Shown: piece after piece, positions 1-38,740 of the stretch
Position numbering within the stretch: position 1 is the first letter of the stretch
Layout of the letters: every line of letters begins with the position of its first letter
NCBI GenBank assembly: GCA_017591395.1
Contig: WEDG01008770.1
Span: forward strand, 1 to 64,000
DNA: 64,000 nt
Direction: 5' to 3'
DNA from: Schistocephalus solidus
Taxonomy: Eukaryota; Platyhelminthes; Cestoda; Diphyllobothriidea; Diphyllobothriidae
The notes under the pieces: generated by a model
Told to the model about the DNA's origin: nothing
Seen by the model: only the letters and a program-made list of their open reading frames with translations
Databases searched by the model: none
Program-made: the position numbers and the translations under genes

Positions 1-26
1 CCGCCAGACCCGACCCAACACCGCTC

Positions 27-889
27 TCTATTTAGCCTTCTGCGCGCTAGCGAACGGAAGAAAATAGAATCGGTCCAACACTTCTTCACGAAAAGAATTT
101 TATCGTTTGAGCACCGTAATCTGTCGTATCAAGAACGCTGTGGGCTTGTTAACATTGATCCCTTATGGTTTCACCGAGTGCAGAAGGGACTATTTTTTTG
201 CTTTTTAAGCTTTTGAATAATCGTACATTTAATCCCCTTATCACTGTGAGGCAGCTTGACCATCCTCGGTGCAGCAGTCATCGCAATGTCTTTTTATTTC
301 TTCCATTAGCTCGCACAGTTAAGTATCGACGGTTCTTTTCGATAAACGCCATGGCCATGTGGAATAAACTTCCCCATAATATAAAAGTCCAACGGAGTTA
401 TTCTTTGTTTAAGATTACCATTACTAGTTTTTGCATTCAGAACAGTTTCCAAGACTTCTGGGCGCCGACACGGTAGAATCTGTTTTCCTGTTCGACGGAG
501 TGCGCGGCATCTGAACTCGATCCCAGGTGTTACCTTGAGGGGATACGGCACCGTCTCTGCAGCCTGCACCCGTTGACTTCTTCGGCAGACAGTGAGCGAC
601 CGTACACGGATGCTTTCTTGCCTGAGGCAGAATCGCGGTTCCTAGCAAAGACAGAGACTGCATACAGACTGCAATTGTGTTAGCCCTTCCCTGATCTGAA
701 TTGCTATCATCCTTACAGGTGGCAGTTTTTTCTCCTGAATAACATGAAAATAGGAAAAACACTTAATATGATATATATTCAGGAGTTTTTTTTCACTGCC
801 AGCCTCTACCCACTGAATATTTCACCTGACAATGCCTGTAAACCGATATTAAATACAACTATTATTATTATTATTATTATTATTACTCC
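27..889 (+). mobile_element. 5'-truncated LINE 3' end, (AAT)n-tailed family, copy a
   Basis: The sequence encodes the C-terminal tail of a LINE ORF2, with the conserved stretches ASERKKIESVQHFFTKR and HRNLSYQERCGLVNIDPLW. A 3' UTR and a (ATT)n tail at about 858-888 follow. It is nearly identical to the copy at 40135-41079, including the 3' UTR, so both are recent. Small indels break the frame after the QKGLFF region, so it is not coding now. Homology to the other copy starts near base 27; the bases before that differ, so the 5' truncation point is probably there. Confidence 0.8.
858..888. repeat. (ATT)n microsatellite, LINE 3' tail
   Basis: About nine ATT units end the LINE copy at 27-889. 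The same tandem ends the copies at 41079 and 5831, so it is a family-specific 3' tail. Confidence 0.85.
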
Positions 890-1481
890 AAAGCCAGTCA
901 GAAATTTTCGTTATACGCTCAAAGGAGAACATACTTTTACGCAGTGTTTTGACATTCATGGACTCAAAACAATTGTTTGCTAGCAACAGAACCAGTCACG
1001 GAACTTCCTTTAAAGGAAAGCCTGTTGAGCTGGCTTCGACATCCACGACTGGCACTCAATCCGTTTATACTTACATCTAAAAACCAGCAAAGCGCGCAAA
1101 AAGCGTAATGGCAGCCAAATCCGTCGGCTACGAGGACGAATCTTGCGTTGGATGTTCTTATATTTTACTAAGAGTTCAAAAACTGGAAAATGAGCTTGCA
1201 GACTTAAGGAAACTCGTGCAAGATAATATTACTCGATGAAATACGCTTAGCAATATTCAAGTTAAAAAGGCAGTGACTAAAGCACCAAAAGTATCAAAAA
1301 CTACAACTTGTTACAGCTCAAAATGTACGGACGCGATTACCCATAACGACCGGATAACAAAACACAGTCTCTGAATCCTACGGACGACGACCAGAGCACA
1401 CCACAAACCTCATCCTGCAATCTTGGGTGTTCTAAAGAGCCCGAAGTTGAATCCGAAGAAACAAACGCGTGGCAAGCTGCA

Positions 1482-1675
1482 ATGGGAAAACAACACAACA
1501 GGAGGACAAAGTCACAATCAACTCTGACGGATTCATTGAAGCCTTCAGATGAGAGTATGGTCAGAGGTAGACTAAGTCCCAACGAGAGCTCTGTAAACCG
1601 TTCTCGTGCCCCTAAGGAGAACTTAGGAGGAAGCGAAAATTCCAAGCACCAGGATCAACAAGTGTTTAGTTATTT
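1482..1675 (+). pseudogene. LINE ORF1 fragment (before inserted LINE)
   Basis: This frame reads a polar, Ser/Lys-rich stretch that corresponds to the linker half of the LINE ORF1 at 43596-44819. The preceding 1081-1300 region encodes the ORF1 N-terminal motif (KPAKRAKS, then YEDESC) in another frame, so at least one frameshift is present. The ORF is cut at about 1675 by the minus-strand LINE and resumes near 3890. Confidence 0.6.
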
Positions 1676-1679
1676 TTTT

Positions 1680-3890
1680 TATTTTTTTATTTTTATTTTT
1701 TTTATTTATTGCCAGTTTACAGGCAAGGTCAAAAAAATATACAGTAGAGGGTCAAGCTGACAGTGAAAAAAACTCCTGATCGTTGTTTCGGGTTTTTCCA
1801 GGAGAAAAAACTGCAGCTTATTGAGTAATTAAAGTTCTGGACAGGGACGCCTTAACACAGGTGCCCGGTGAAGAACCTCTCCATTCAGTGTTACGGATCC
1901 GATATTCTGCACCAGCAGGTATTTCGGCGAGCGGCTGTTCGCTGTCGACTGATAAATAAGCCGATTGAGGTCTACAGAGCCAGTAATATTGCCCTCAGCA
2001 TGAAGACCAGCTCAGGATTCAGAGTCCATGAACGCCATCAGAACCGAAGAGAGCTTTAACAGAGTCAGAACCCAAAAGTTTTGGAAGGTGTCCTGAATGT
2101 AAAAAACTAGTGGCAGTTCGCGTAAACAAGGGATAGCTTTGCTGAATTTTGATACTTCTAGGTAACTTATTCCAGATTGCTATGGCGTTTACCGAAAAAA
2201 ACTGTCAGTATCTAACTGTGCGTGCCAAAGGAAGAAATAAAAAAATACATCTCGATGACTGGTGTGCCGAGAGTGGTCGAGGTGCCTCAGAGATATAAGG
2301 GGGTTAAATGTACGACTTTTTAGTAGTTTAAACAGTAAAAATAGTCCCTTCTGTAATATGCGAATACACAGCGGGTCAAGGCTTGTAAGCTCACAGCGTT
2401 GGTGATAGGACAGGTTTCGATGATCTGAATAGAAAACTCTTTTTGTAAAGAAGTGCTGGACTGATTCTATCTTCTTTCGTTCACTAGCGTGCAGAAGACT
2501 AAAAAGAAACGAGCAATATTCCAGACTAGGCCTGACATACATTTTATAGAGGCTGATTCTAATTTTGACGGTTTTTAAATTTCTGAGAATAAACCCAGTA
2601 GTTTGGCGTGCTTTCGAGACAATCAGGGCGCAGTGCTCTGACAGATTAAGACTACTAGAGTATGATATGCCCAGATCCTTTATAAGTCGGGGCACGTTTA
2701 GATCGTGACCGTCTATGCTTAGGTGGGGCTGATGGTTGTTGCCAATAACCATCACGGAGCACTTTTGCTAAGAAAGTGAGAGGCGCCATGTGCGACACCA
2801 CTGAGCAAAGGCCTGAAGATCCGTTTTTAAGAGCTCAAGCACGATGTTGCGATCAACCGGTTTATATCGATAGGCAAATTTTAAATCGTCAGCGTACATA
2901 AAGGGCCTACCATACTGAAAACTATCAGGTACATCGTTGACAAAGAGGCAAAATAGAAGCGGGCCGAGCACGCTGCCCTGAATAACTCCACTTCTCACAT
3001 GCGTGGGGTTGGAGATAACATCAGAAATTTTAACCCGTTGTGCGCGAGCATTCAAATAGGAAAATATTTAGTTCAGAAGCTTGTTACCTATGCCGAAGGA
3101 GGCAAGTTTCAGCAGTAGGAGATCATGGTCAACACGATCAAAAGCCTTAGTGAAATCGAAGTAAACGGTGTAAATTGCAAAACCGCTGTCTCTAGATTGT
3201 AGCACATGATCAAAGAAAGAGAGCTGGCAAGTGTCACAAGACCTTTTTCGAGAAAACCATGCTGAGCCGCATTAGGTAGGTTATTTTCTCTTAGGTGACA
3301 CATAATCTTTTCTTTGATCAAGGACTCGAAGCTCTTTGAGACTGCTGGTAGTGTATTTATTGGTCTAAAGTCGTCAAATGACGTAGGTCGGTCGTGTTTC
3401 GGAATAGGCAGTATGTGCGATTCCTTCCATAAAGTAGGGAAAGTTTCACTTTTAAGAGCAAGATTAAATATCTTATACAGAAGCGACGGAAATATATCGT
3501 TTGCATCCGCCTTTAGAACGCTAACCGGGACGCCATCTGGTCCTGGACTGTAAGATTGACGAAAACGCCGAATGGCTACGGTCACGTCCCAGAGGGTAAA
3601 AATTATGGTTTTCGAGGACGTTACCGGTCCAAACCCGGATGTTAGGAAAGGGCGCGACGGTATGTTCACTAAACGTTCTAGACAAGAAAGCATTGAAGCT
3701 ATCAGCAGTCAACTTAGCGTCAGATATTGGGTTTCCTAAAGCATCTCGAAGTACGGGGTGCTGCGTTTTTCTCTGCGTTTTGAGTGTGCGCGAAAAAAGC
3801 TTCGCAAAATTTAACGAAGGGTTTTCGGTAAAGGTAACCTCATCGGCTTGTCGTTTTTCGTCAGACAGCCTCTTAGCCTCTTCAGGGTTT
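1680..3890 (-). mobile_element. LINE of the (AAT)n-tailed family inserted in antisense, copy b
   Basis: On the minus strand this reads a LINE from RT to 3' tail. Near the 5' side come RT fingers (NPSLNFAKLFSRTLKTQRK, then SYSPGPDGVPVSVLKADAND). The palm follows, with SVLGPLLFCLFVNDVP and the catalytic FMYADDLKFAY. The C-terminal tail (ASERKKIESVQHFFTKR) is next, then a 3' UTR with a T-rich (here A-rich reversed) tail at about 1675-1720. Frameshifts split it into reading frames at 3901-3521, 3693-3109, 3055-2768 and 2755-2189. No endonuclease is present, so it is 5'-truncated. It sits inside ORF1 of the older LINE. Confidence 0.8.
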
Positions 3891-3901
3891 GCACGAGTCA
3901 A
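2189..3901 (-). pseudogene. LINE ORF2 reverse transcriptase, frameshifted (YADD present)
   Basis: A non-LTR reverse transcriptase in the CR1/Jockey style, which in a live element copies the LINE RNA at the nicked target site. The catalytic YADD lies near 2890 and is preceded by GVIQGSVLGPLLF. The C-terminal part after the RT matches copies a, c and d. Frameshifts near 3520-3690, 3060-3110 and 2755-2770 make it non-functional. The start codon and endonuclease domain are absent. Confidence 0.75.
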
Positions 3902-4383
3902 CTGCAGTCCGACCAGAAGACCATGTCACCGAAGACCTTGCTTCGTTTAATGGCCTCCTAAACCAGTTGCTCCCACCGGGCGTGGAAGTAAAAGTTATTA
4001 AAGAATTCCGGATCGGCAAAAAGTCTGAAGACAGCCTAGGAACGCCGCGACCGCGACCTCTGAAAATAATGCTAGAGAGCAAAGACCAAATCAAGGCGAT
4101 CATATCCGAAAAAACTAACCTCGGTCACTCGCATAAAGAGGTTTTTTTAACCGGACTACTCCCCTGTGGAAAGGCTGAAACGCCGGGAACTTGGCTTGGA
4201 ACAACAATCAAGCTGAAGGCTTGCGAACACAATCTGGCTATTTTTAAGGGGAAGGTAGCTCAAAAGAATACGAATTTTCCATTAAACCAACCGATTATTC
4301 TGATGACAACGGCAGCCACCTCAATAACGCCAAAACCATCAGGGAACCAATTGCCCAAAGAGATGTCAGAACTGATTCCGTAA
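3889..4383 (+). pseudogene. LINE ORF1 C-terminal fragment (after inserted LINE)
   Basis: It resumes the older LINE's ORF1 with DLASFNGLLNQLLPPGVEVK, FRIGKKSED and KTNLGHSHKEVF. These match the order of DLAMFQHLLNDIL, FRLGKKD and KTNLRNSHKHIFF in the ORF1 at 43596-44819, so this is an RNA-binding-type LINE ORF1 C-terminus. The start codon is an artefact of the LINE insertion at about 3890. Confidence 0.6.
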
Positions 4384-4487
4384 CACCCAGCGTTCTCACT
4401 AAAGAAACCAGAGTTACCGAAAATCATCAAGAAACGGAAAAGACATACGACCTTGACGTTAGAGGAAACGCAGTTGGGCCCATAAAA

Positions 4488-4788
4488 TTGACAAACGCAA
4501 CAGGAAATTTGGTTGGCGCAAAATTGAAGTGCTTGTATAAAAATGCACAAAGCCTTTTATCAAAACTTGATGAGTTAAAAATTTGCCTTGCCGAAGTATC
4601 TCCGGATGTGATAGCAGTAACCGAAACCTGGCTGTCGGGCAGTATTCGAGATAGCGAAATAACATTGTCTGGATACCAACTATATCGGAGGGACAGAGAA
4701 AACCGACAGGGTGGTGGAATAATTGTGTATGTGAAAGACGTGCTAATAGTGTCTGACAAGACGAGCAAGTTTGCGTGCAGCACGGAAG
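4488..4788 (+). pseudogene. LINE ORF2 endonuclease N-terminus (older LINE)
   Basis: It encodes the start of an apurinic-type LINE endonuclease (LKCLYKNAQSLLSKLDELK, then PDVIAVTETWL, where ETWL holds the metal-binding Glu, then RRDRENRQGGGIIVYV). At about 4788, after STEA, the frame jumps into the inserted LINE copy c. The natural continuation, IWLNIKALGSP, is found 1 kb downstream at 5832. Confidence 0.75.
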
Positions 4789-5831
4789 CCATAGACGGTC
4801 ATGACTTAAATGTGCCCGGGTTTATAACGGATCTGGGCATATCATATTCTAGTAGTCTTAATCTGTCAGAGCACTGCGCCCTGATTGTCTCTAAAGCACG
4901 CCAAACCACTGAGTTTATTCTCAGAAATTTTAAAACCCTCAATATTAGGACCAGCCTTTATAAAATGTATGTCAGACCTAGTCTGGAATACTGCTCGTTT
5001 CTATTTAGCCTTCTGCACGCGAGTGAACGGAGGAAGATAGAATCAGTCCAGCACTTCTTTACTAAAAGAGTTATTACTTCAGAGCACAGAAACTTGTCCT
5101 ACCAACAACGCTGTGAGCTTACAAGCCTCGACCCGTTGTGGCTTCGTAGATTACAGAAGGGACTATTTTTTTACTGTTCAAGCTTTTAAACGGTTTTTAC
5201 CTTTTAACCCCCTTACATCCCTGAGGCAGCTCGACCACTGTCGGCGCACCAATCATAGAGATGTATTCTTATTTCTTCCTTTGGCACGCACCGTTAAATA
5301 CCGTCAGTTTTTCGGTAAATGCTATAGCAATCTGGAATAAACTACCCAGAAGTATTAAAAATTCAGCAAAAACTCTCCTTTGTTTACGAGAGCTGTCACT
5401 AGTTTTTCTACATTCAGGACACCTTCCGCGAATTTTTGGGTGCTGATTCTCTGGAAGCTCTTTTTCCGTTCTGATGGCGTCCACGGACTCTGAATCCTAT
5501 GCCGGACTTCATGCTGAAGGCAATATTGCTGGCTCTGCAGTCCGTAATCGGGTTATTCCTCAGTCTACAGCTAGCAGCCGCTCGCCGGCATACATGCTGC
5601 TAGTACAGAAGACCAGATCCACAACACCGAAAGGAGAAGTACTACACTGTGCACCTGTGTCAACACTTCCCTGTCCTAAACTTTAATCTGTTCAACAAGC
5701 TGCAGTTTTTTCTCCTGAAAATACCTTAAAGAACGATCAGGAGTTTTTTTTCACTGTCAGCTGGACCCCTTACTGTATATATCCCTTTTGACCTTGCCTG
5801 TAAACTGGCAATAAATAAAATAATAATAATA
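4789..5831 (+). mobile_element. LINE of the (AAT)n-tailed family, copy c, inserted into an endonuclease ORF
   Basis: A 5'-truncated LINE 3' end begins at IDGHDLNVPGFITDLGISYS, the same residues as in copy b after its YADD region. It continues through the ASERRKIESVQHFFTKR tail and a 3' UTR containing CAGGAGTTTTTTTTCACTG, and ends in AAATAAAATAATAATAAT. It splits the older LINE's endonuclease between STEA and IWLN. Any target-site duplication is very short (ATA on both sides). Confidence 0.8.
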
Positions 5832-6980
5832 TGGTTGAATATCAAGGCTCTTGGCTCTCCATGTCTAGATTTCCTCATTGTCTATCGGCCACCTAGGAAA
5901 GACCGAGTCGCGGACACCCACTTGTTCGAACAATTAGAAAATGTCTCCAGTCGACCTAATGTCATGATAACGGGTGACTTCAACGCACCAGGAATAAACT
6001 GGAGCATTGTTCAATCCTCATGCCCGCAATCGATTTTTGCTGAGGTTTTTCTGCAAAAGACCTTGAAGGCACTCCTCACACAACATGTCCCTTTCCCCAC
6101 CAGAACACGTGAAGGACAAAGGGCTAACTGTCTTGACCTGGTTCTCACGAAAACATCAGGCAGCATTGACGAGATTATTTCAATGCCTCCGCTCGGTCGT
6201 AGTGATCATGTGGTGCTTATGTGGGACTACTCCTTATTCTCCGTTGCGCCTGCTATAGAGGAAAAACGGCGTAACATTTGGCGAGGAAAATTTTATCAGA
6301 TGCGAGCAGATTTAACAGACATCAACTGGACCTCAATGTTTTCGAGCACCGTGAACGAAGATTGGGAGTCCTTCCGAAATGTTCTTTTGCAACTCATGGA
6401 CAACCACTGCCCGCTAACGAGTGTCCATCACAGCAAGCATCCTGGGTGGCTAGACAGCAACTTTAAAAGGGAAATAAACAGGAAGCACAAGTTGTGGAGA
6501 AAATATTGCAAGTCTAATCAAGTTGCTTATTTTAATAAGTATAAAACACTGAGAAACAAAATGAGAAGCCTTATTCTTAAAACGCGAAGAGAATTTGAGA
6601 AGACTTTGCTGCAAAAGGCAACGCAGAATCTAAAGTTAGTCTACAGTTACCTCCGTAGATATACAAGGAATAAACATCAAATACCGCTGATTAAGACTGC
6701 CGTGGGCGTCGAAATTTCTAAAAACAGGGAAAAATCCGAGTACTTTTCACAGTTCTACCGCTCAGTCTTCACTAACGAGGCAAGGTTCCTTCGTCCCTCA
6801 GTGGATAACCCGCCGACTGCAAGCATTAGCTACATACTATTCTCAGAATTTCTGATCCAAAAGGAATTAAAAGAACTAAAAGAGTCGAAATCCCCAGGAC
6901 CAGACAAACTTCCACCCAAACTTCTGAAAGAACTCGCCAATACGCTATCAAAGGCCTTCTTGAAGTCAAAAAAAAATTGA
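5832..6980 (+). pseudogene. LINE ORF2: endonuclease C-terminal part to start of RT (older LINE)
   Basis: It reads on from the 4488-4788 fragment. The endonuclease motifs YRPPRKD, VMITGDFNAPGINW (GDFN catalytic block), CLDLVLTKT and GRSDHVVL (the SDH motif) are followed by a basic linker and the first RT block KSPGPDKLPPKLLKELAN. An ORF of 381 codons is open to 6980, which is long for an old copy. It is cut off in the RT fingers, with no palm domain. Adjoining sequence after 6985 is unrelated. Confidence 0.8.
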
Positions 6981-6985
6981 CATCT

Positions 6986-7435
6986 CCTGGCTAGCCATTT
7001 TCTTTGGCCTTTGTCCATCTCTCGTTCGACTGAACAGCACTCGTGAGACAGGAACATCCTGGACAGAAGTCATGTTCGATATCGCATAAAATTTGATTTT
7101 TTTTCAGATAGCGCAATCCATGCATATTGATGATAGGTTCCATTATTTTACATGCTGTGGAATTTAACTGACAGGGATGTAATTTTCTCAGTCCAGTCGA
7201 AACCTACCTTATAGATGGGGCGATGAATGTACACTTCCATTCTTCCGGGAGTTCGCTTTCTTCAAAAGACCTTTATAATATGGTGGACAGTGGTTATTGT
7301 AGTTCGTCAGCTAGTTCTCTAGGTGCTAATGTAGGAATTCTATCCAGCACATGGAATAAACATTTGACCTTCTGGAATTGAGCTTATTGTGTTCATCTAA
7401 CCCAATTTAGAAGCGGCTTTCAGAAAGTTGTGGAT
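6986..7435 (+). other. fem-1 upstream region
   Basis: About 450 bp between the truncated LINE and the first confident fem-1 ATG. It may hold the promoter or 5' UTR. A plausible splice acceptor (CCCAATTTAG) ends at 7410, so a non-coding or short coding upstream exon is possible. No clear TATA box or other site is visible. Confidence 0.4.
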
Positions 7436-34421
<26,986 letters not shown>

Positions 34422-37109
34422 GCGACTTTGTGCCTCTCCCCCCTCGCACTTCCCAGTGCTCATGTCCACATCAGCCTTCAAAATCCACCCTCCTGTGATC
34501 ATTCTTCTCCCCTCACCGACGCTTCGCGCGTGATAACGCGCCAATCGTGTACAAATAACCCTACTTTATTCAAATGCTCTTGTTGCTCTTCTTTCGCTTA
34601 CCTAAGTTGCCACTCCTGCGCACACCTGCCAATCATAGAAGAGGCGTGCATGTCGCTCAAGTTTTTACACGTTCTCTGCACCGCTACCATGCCTGCCGAT
34701 CCTTCGCCTTGACTGCAAATCTAACATACGGATGCGCATGTGTGTGCTTTATTCATGATTTTTAAGCTCAACATGTTTCACCCCTGTTTGTGTTCTGTGT
34801 TCGGAAACATTTCAATGACCAATTCGTTGTGGAAGGATGCAGAGAATTACTGTTTATCATCAGCAGTCCTTGTCGCGGTTAAGGTATAAGGACAACTCAA
34901 AAGATCAGGCACTCACGATGATTGTAATTGCACACAAAACTCGAGTTCAGCAATCCAAACTACCCAAGTAAAATAAGTAGCGGTAAGGTAAGCGTAAATT
35001 GCAAAATAGAACTATGGGCTGCCCGTGTTTCGCACTGTCGTAATGAGAGTTCCGCGATAATCTAAGCACGAAAATAGCAGGCGTGGTATGTAACCAGCAG
35101 TTAGTATGTGCTTGCAGGTGTTTTGTTAATAGAGGGCATACACTCAGTTCACAAAATTACCAACTAGCTAAAAACTACCGTAGGTTATATTGAGTAGCAT
35201 TTTCAGTACAAAAAATAGCTTTTAGAGGTAGGGTGATCAGACGGGAATCGGTTTAGGTCGTCCTGTCGGGATGAGTTATTGCATCTGTCCAACACATTCC
35301 TCAACAGGAAATAAAATAACAAACCATAGAATTAGCTAGGTGTGAAACGCAGACATGACTGTCTCAGCATGGCCCGTCATGCATACAACCTAGAAGGCTG
35401 GTTGTAGGCAGGACGTATAATGAGCACGGGATACAGCACAAATTGGGAGTCTCACATGCGAGGCAGAATATACGGTATGGGGTAAATTCCAGAATATGAA
35501 AGGTGGACAATCAGCACAAATGAAATGTGTGACCTTAACCGTTTGATTCTCGTACCCATGTGTCTGAGTGTAGCGAGAAAGTGCGACATGCAATACAGCC
35601 ATCACTCAAAAGTTGGGAAGGGGGAGTAAACAAGTACGAATAATTAAAAGTTAAAACTGTTCTACTGGAGTTCATCGCTAAAAAGTTGTACGGATCTCTG
35701 AATTCGATTCGATCATCTCAGCGCGGTATTTTTGACCTTTGCGCTTGTTTGCTTAGTCGAGGGTTCCTCTGCCGCGAAATAGGAGGATGTGGAACATAAA
35801 CTTCGAATGGTGGCTTTGAGTTCTGTGTAGGCAGGAGGTTTTCTGCACTTTGGACACCGGAATCAACATTGGAGGGCAGCTGTCAGTTCGAACTGCCGGA
35901 ATTTCTCACCTCTGTCCCTGCGGTTGCGAACTTGGTCCGGCGCCAATTCTCCCATCTTCTGACGTTAATTCTTCCTGTTTTCCTTCCGTTCCTCCGACTC
36001 CTGCCAGGCGTCATTTCGAGTCGTTTTCCAGTTCCACGTATACAGTTCTATTAGGCACGTAAATTCATCTTCACGGGTCGACACGTCGAATGTTTTGCTG
36101 CTTGCGATGACTTTATCATGCTTTGATGGATTAATTTGATCCCATTGAGTTCGCATCTGCGCTTGAAAATAAACTCAGCAGTGGAAGACACACTGATGTC
36201 GTTTGGTGTCATAAAATAGGTAAGCAGAAAGTGCAATTGCAGCGGTTAAATGCATAATTCCGTTTGCTCCATATATTTTTGAATGTTTAAATGCATTAAT
36301 GATTGGCCCATTGTCGGATACTAGCACTTCAAGTAGAAAAATTGAACAAACCAATTTTATTATAGTAATTGAATAACGGAGTTTCCAAGTTAAATCGTCG
36401 TAATCCATTTAGTGCGCTATCAACCATCAACAAATAGTATGGCCTTGCGAGGGCCAAAATATTCTATATGTACTTTCTTCCTTTGCGGCTCCGAAGAGAT
36501 CCAATGTTTCAGAGATATCTTCGGTAAAGTTCCCTGCGTTATTTGGCATATAATATTCAGGACATTTGTTTCAGTTTTGGGGGACAAACAGAGTAGCGGT
36601 CGAAAGCTTTAATTGTAACTGTACCAAGATGAGCCTTATGCACATTTTTGAGGATGGCTTCTTGGCCTTGCGGTGGCAAAACTACCCGATTGCCCCATAG
36701 TACGCATCAGTCTTCTAGATTCAATTTTTCCTGAAGGCTTTAGAATGGTTGAATTTAAGGAACATCGGAGAACATTCAACCTGACTGCAGGGATCTTTTA
36801 CAATGGCATAAAAGCGCGTCACTCGATGCCCATTTGTTAATTTTTGACTGGTTATACGTGTGTTGTCTAAGTTCCACACCAGATCCGCAATCTGAAAATG
36901 GGCATACCATTGATCCCATCGTCTGTCGATACGTCAGCCATTGCGTTTGATTGCGTATGTGTAATCGGAAAGGTTGAATGTCCAAGGTTTCATTCTTTAC
37001 AAGGACACTTGTTTTATCCCTCGTTGTTAACCCAGCAAACGTAAGAGCGGTTTTTGAGTGGTGTGAATCTCGAAGGATTGCCTTAGTGGTATAAGTGGAA
37101 GCGTTGTGT
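34422..37109. other. Intergenic region after fem-1
   Basis: 2.7 kb without a supported gene. The fem-1 3' UTR must lie here, but no convincing AATAAA can be assigned close to the stop (one candidate is near 35310). A minus-strand frame at 35965-36156 is not recognised. Confidence 0.5.
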
Positions 37110-37199
37110 GTCAAAATCTATCTAAAAGGCTGCTTCATCTGGGTCGCAAACAGATGAAAGAAGCGAACAGGCGAGTTCCAGGAAGCGGCTGAGAAGAAG

Positions 37200-37265
37200 A
37201 AGAGTCGATTATTGGAACGTGGCGTTTATTGGCCAGGCGCTTCGGATATACTCTCGAAACCCTCA
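37200..37265 (-). repeat. Decayed hammerhead-like repeat at Penelope element end
   Basis: Minus strand: GAGGGTTTCGAGAGTATATC, then CGAAGCGCCTGGCCAATAAA. It aligns with the cores at 18386-18420 (GGGTTCGAGCGAGGATCCGA, then AACGTTAGGCC) but both conserved boxes are damaged. Its place at the end of a Penelope-like RT ties this repeat family to Penelope-like elements. Confidence 0.45.
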
Positions 37266-38160
37266 TTTGCGAAAATTGCAGAAAGGGTACTTGGGCACAA
37301 GTTGCACAGTGTGTATAAGGCGTAGTGGCCAGGTGACCACAGGCCTACCGTCGTTGATGACCGTAGTTTTCATCGCTTGGGGTCCTAGATGATATGATGA
37401 TTGCTTTTTGGTCCATACCCGAGTATCAACTTGCTGTGATTTCATCACCGTTGTCGATTCCTTGCGTGACAATTGCTCGACAATTTAGGTCATTGTCACC
37501 GGGACTCCAGGTGATCCGCACCATCCCGTACCTGCCTAGCAATTCTGACAAGGCGAATTCGCAACACAGAATAGAGAGCTGAGAGGACATTGCACTTTTT
37601 ATTCGACTGTGGGCGAGGGAGCTATGACTCAAGCATTTCATGGCTAATTCGATTGTCAGACCTGGAGAGAATTTCGACCTCGTCAAACTTGAAGGTTTGG
37701 CCGGGTCTCGTAACATGAGCAGCGACCTGAGGGATAGATTCCTTCCTTCTCACTGCTCCCGCGTGCTCGGCCATTCGCGTGCAGATTTACCTTTCGACTT
37801 AGTTGCCAAGTCTGCAACTGCACCAGATGCAGTAAAATATTCTAAGCCTTTCTTGCCCTTCTAGAGGGTATTTTTGCCTCATTATTTGACGTCTAATAGC
37901 TGCTTCTGGTCGGTGTGAAATCCAAATTCGAGTGGTGTGAGGCAGCGTTTAACGGCTTTCGAGAAGTTCTTCACGTACGGTAGCGCTCGCTTAAGTGTGG
38001 GGCTGGGGTAGTTTGGTCTCTCGCGTTGGTCTCACAAGGAACTGTCGACAAAATTGCGTGGGATGCAGTTTGCTCTGAACACCCATCGAAGGTATTGTAA
38101 TACGGCAACCTTGTCTTATGGTTCGCTGCAATGGGTTGCATCACGCTGATCTAGTGTCCG

Positions 38161-38740
38161 TATGCAATAGAGTTTGTGACTATTTGGGTGGCTGTGCTAA
38201 AACTTAGTACTTGCATCGTATTTGTCACTTTCCAGAAGACTTTCGTTTACAGGCCACCTAAATCTTTGACACAAACGAGGCCATCAAGGAAGACTAGCTG
38301 GTCGTTTTCTTCTTCCTCCATGGTAAATTTTATGTCCAGGAATACACCGCTGATGTGCTCTTTGAATGCTAGCGTCTGATCCTATTCGATTACGACACAG
38401 TGTGTCCACATAGCAAGCCCAAAATTTCGGTCTGTAGTGTTGGAAGTCAAGTGATTCCAGCAGTTACCGGACTGCTTCAACTATGAGTCCCGAGATCAGC
38501 GAACCCATTGGTTTGCCTTTTGCTTGCTCGTAGATGCGTCCATGAAAGTTGAAACACGTTATGAAGCATAGCTTCAGCAATTGGCTGATTTGTGCGTGTA
38601 TGAGGCGATTTTCAGTATCACCCTATTTCGTTTGGTGGAGTAACTCTGGGATCTCGACTGCCAGACACTGTGGGATGGACGTAAAAAGGACCTGACATCA
38701 AAAGATAGCATAACTTCATTTGGCAGGAGATTTACCTCTT
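38161..38740 (-). pseudogene. Penelope-like reverse transcriptase palm, broken
   Basis: Contains the template-grip and catalytic blocks: NEVMLSFDV, a frameshift, FTSIPQ, a stop, NFHGRIYEQAKGKPMGSLIS, and YVDT in place of the catalytic YVDD. The mutated second Asp and the stops show it is dead. Confidence 0.75.

Larger units (their letters stand above)
960..6985 (+). mobile_element. Older CR1/Jockey-like LINE, interrupted by two later LINE insertions
   Basis: Three collinear blocks belong to one degenerate element. The ORF1 start is at about 960-1675, with a KPAKRAKS motif and a coiled-coil-like LENELADLRKL. The ORF1 end and endonuclease start are at about 3890-4788. The rest of the endonuclease through the start of the RT is at 5832-6985. 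Two insertions of the (AAT)n-tailed LINE separate the blocks. The encoded proteins align collinearly with the fuller relative at 43596-47981 but are clearly divergent, so this is a different subfamily. It ends within the RT fingers region (motif ESKSPGPDKLPPKLL), so its 3' half is missing. Its 5' boundary is not sharp. Confidence 0.75.

Noticed and set aside
1680..3890. Treating the minus-strand reverse transcriptase as a retron or host gene
   Set aside because: The motif order, 3' tail and homologous truncated copies are those of a LINE; frameshifts exclude a functional gene.
35965..36236. Minus-strand polar frames (KVIASSKTFDVSTREDEFTC)
   Set aside because: Look coding but match no family I recognise and lack stop/start context; left as unassigned intergenic.
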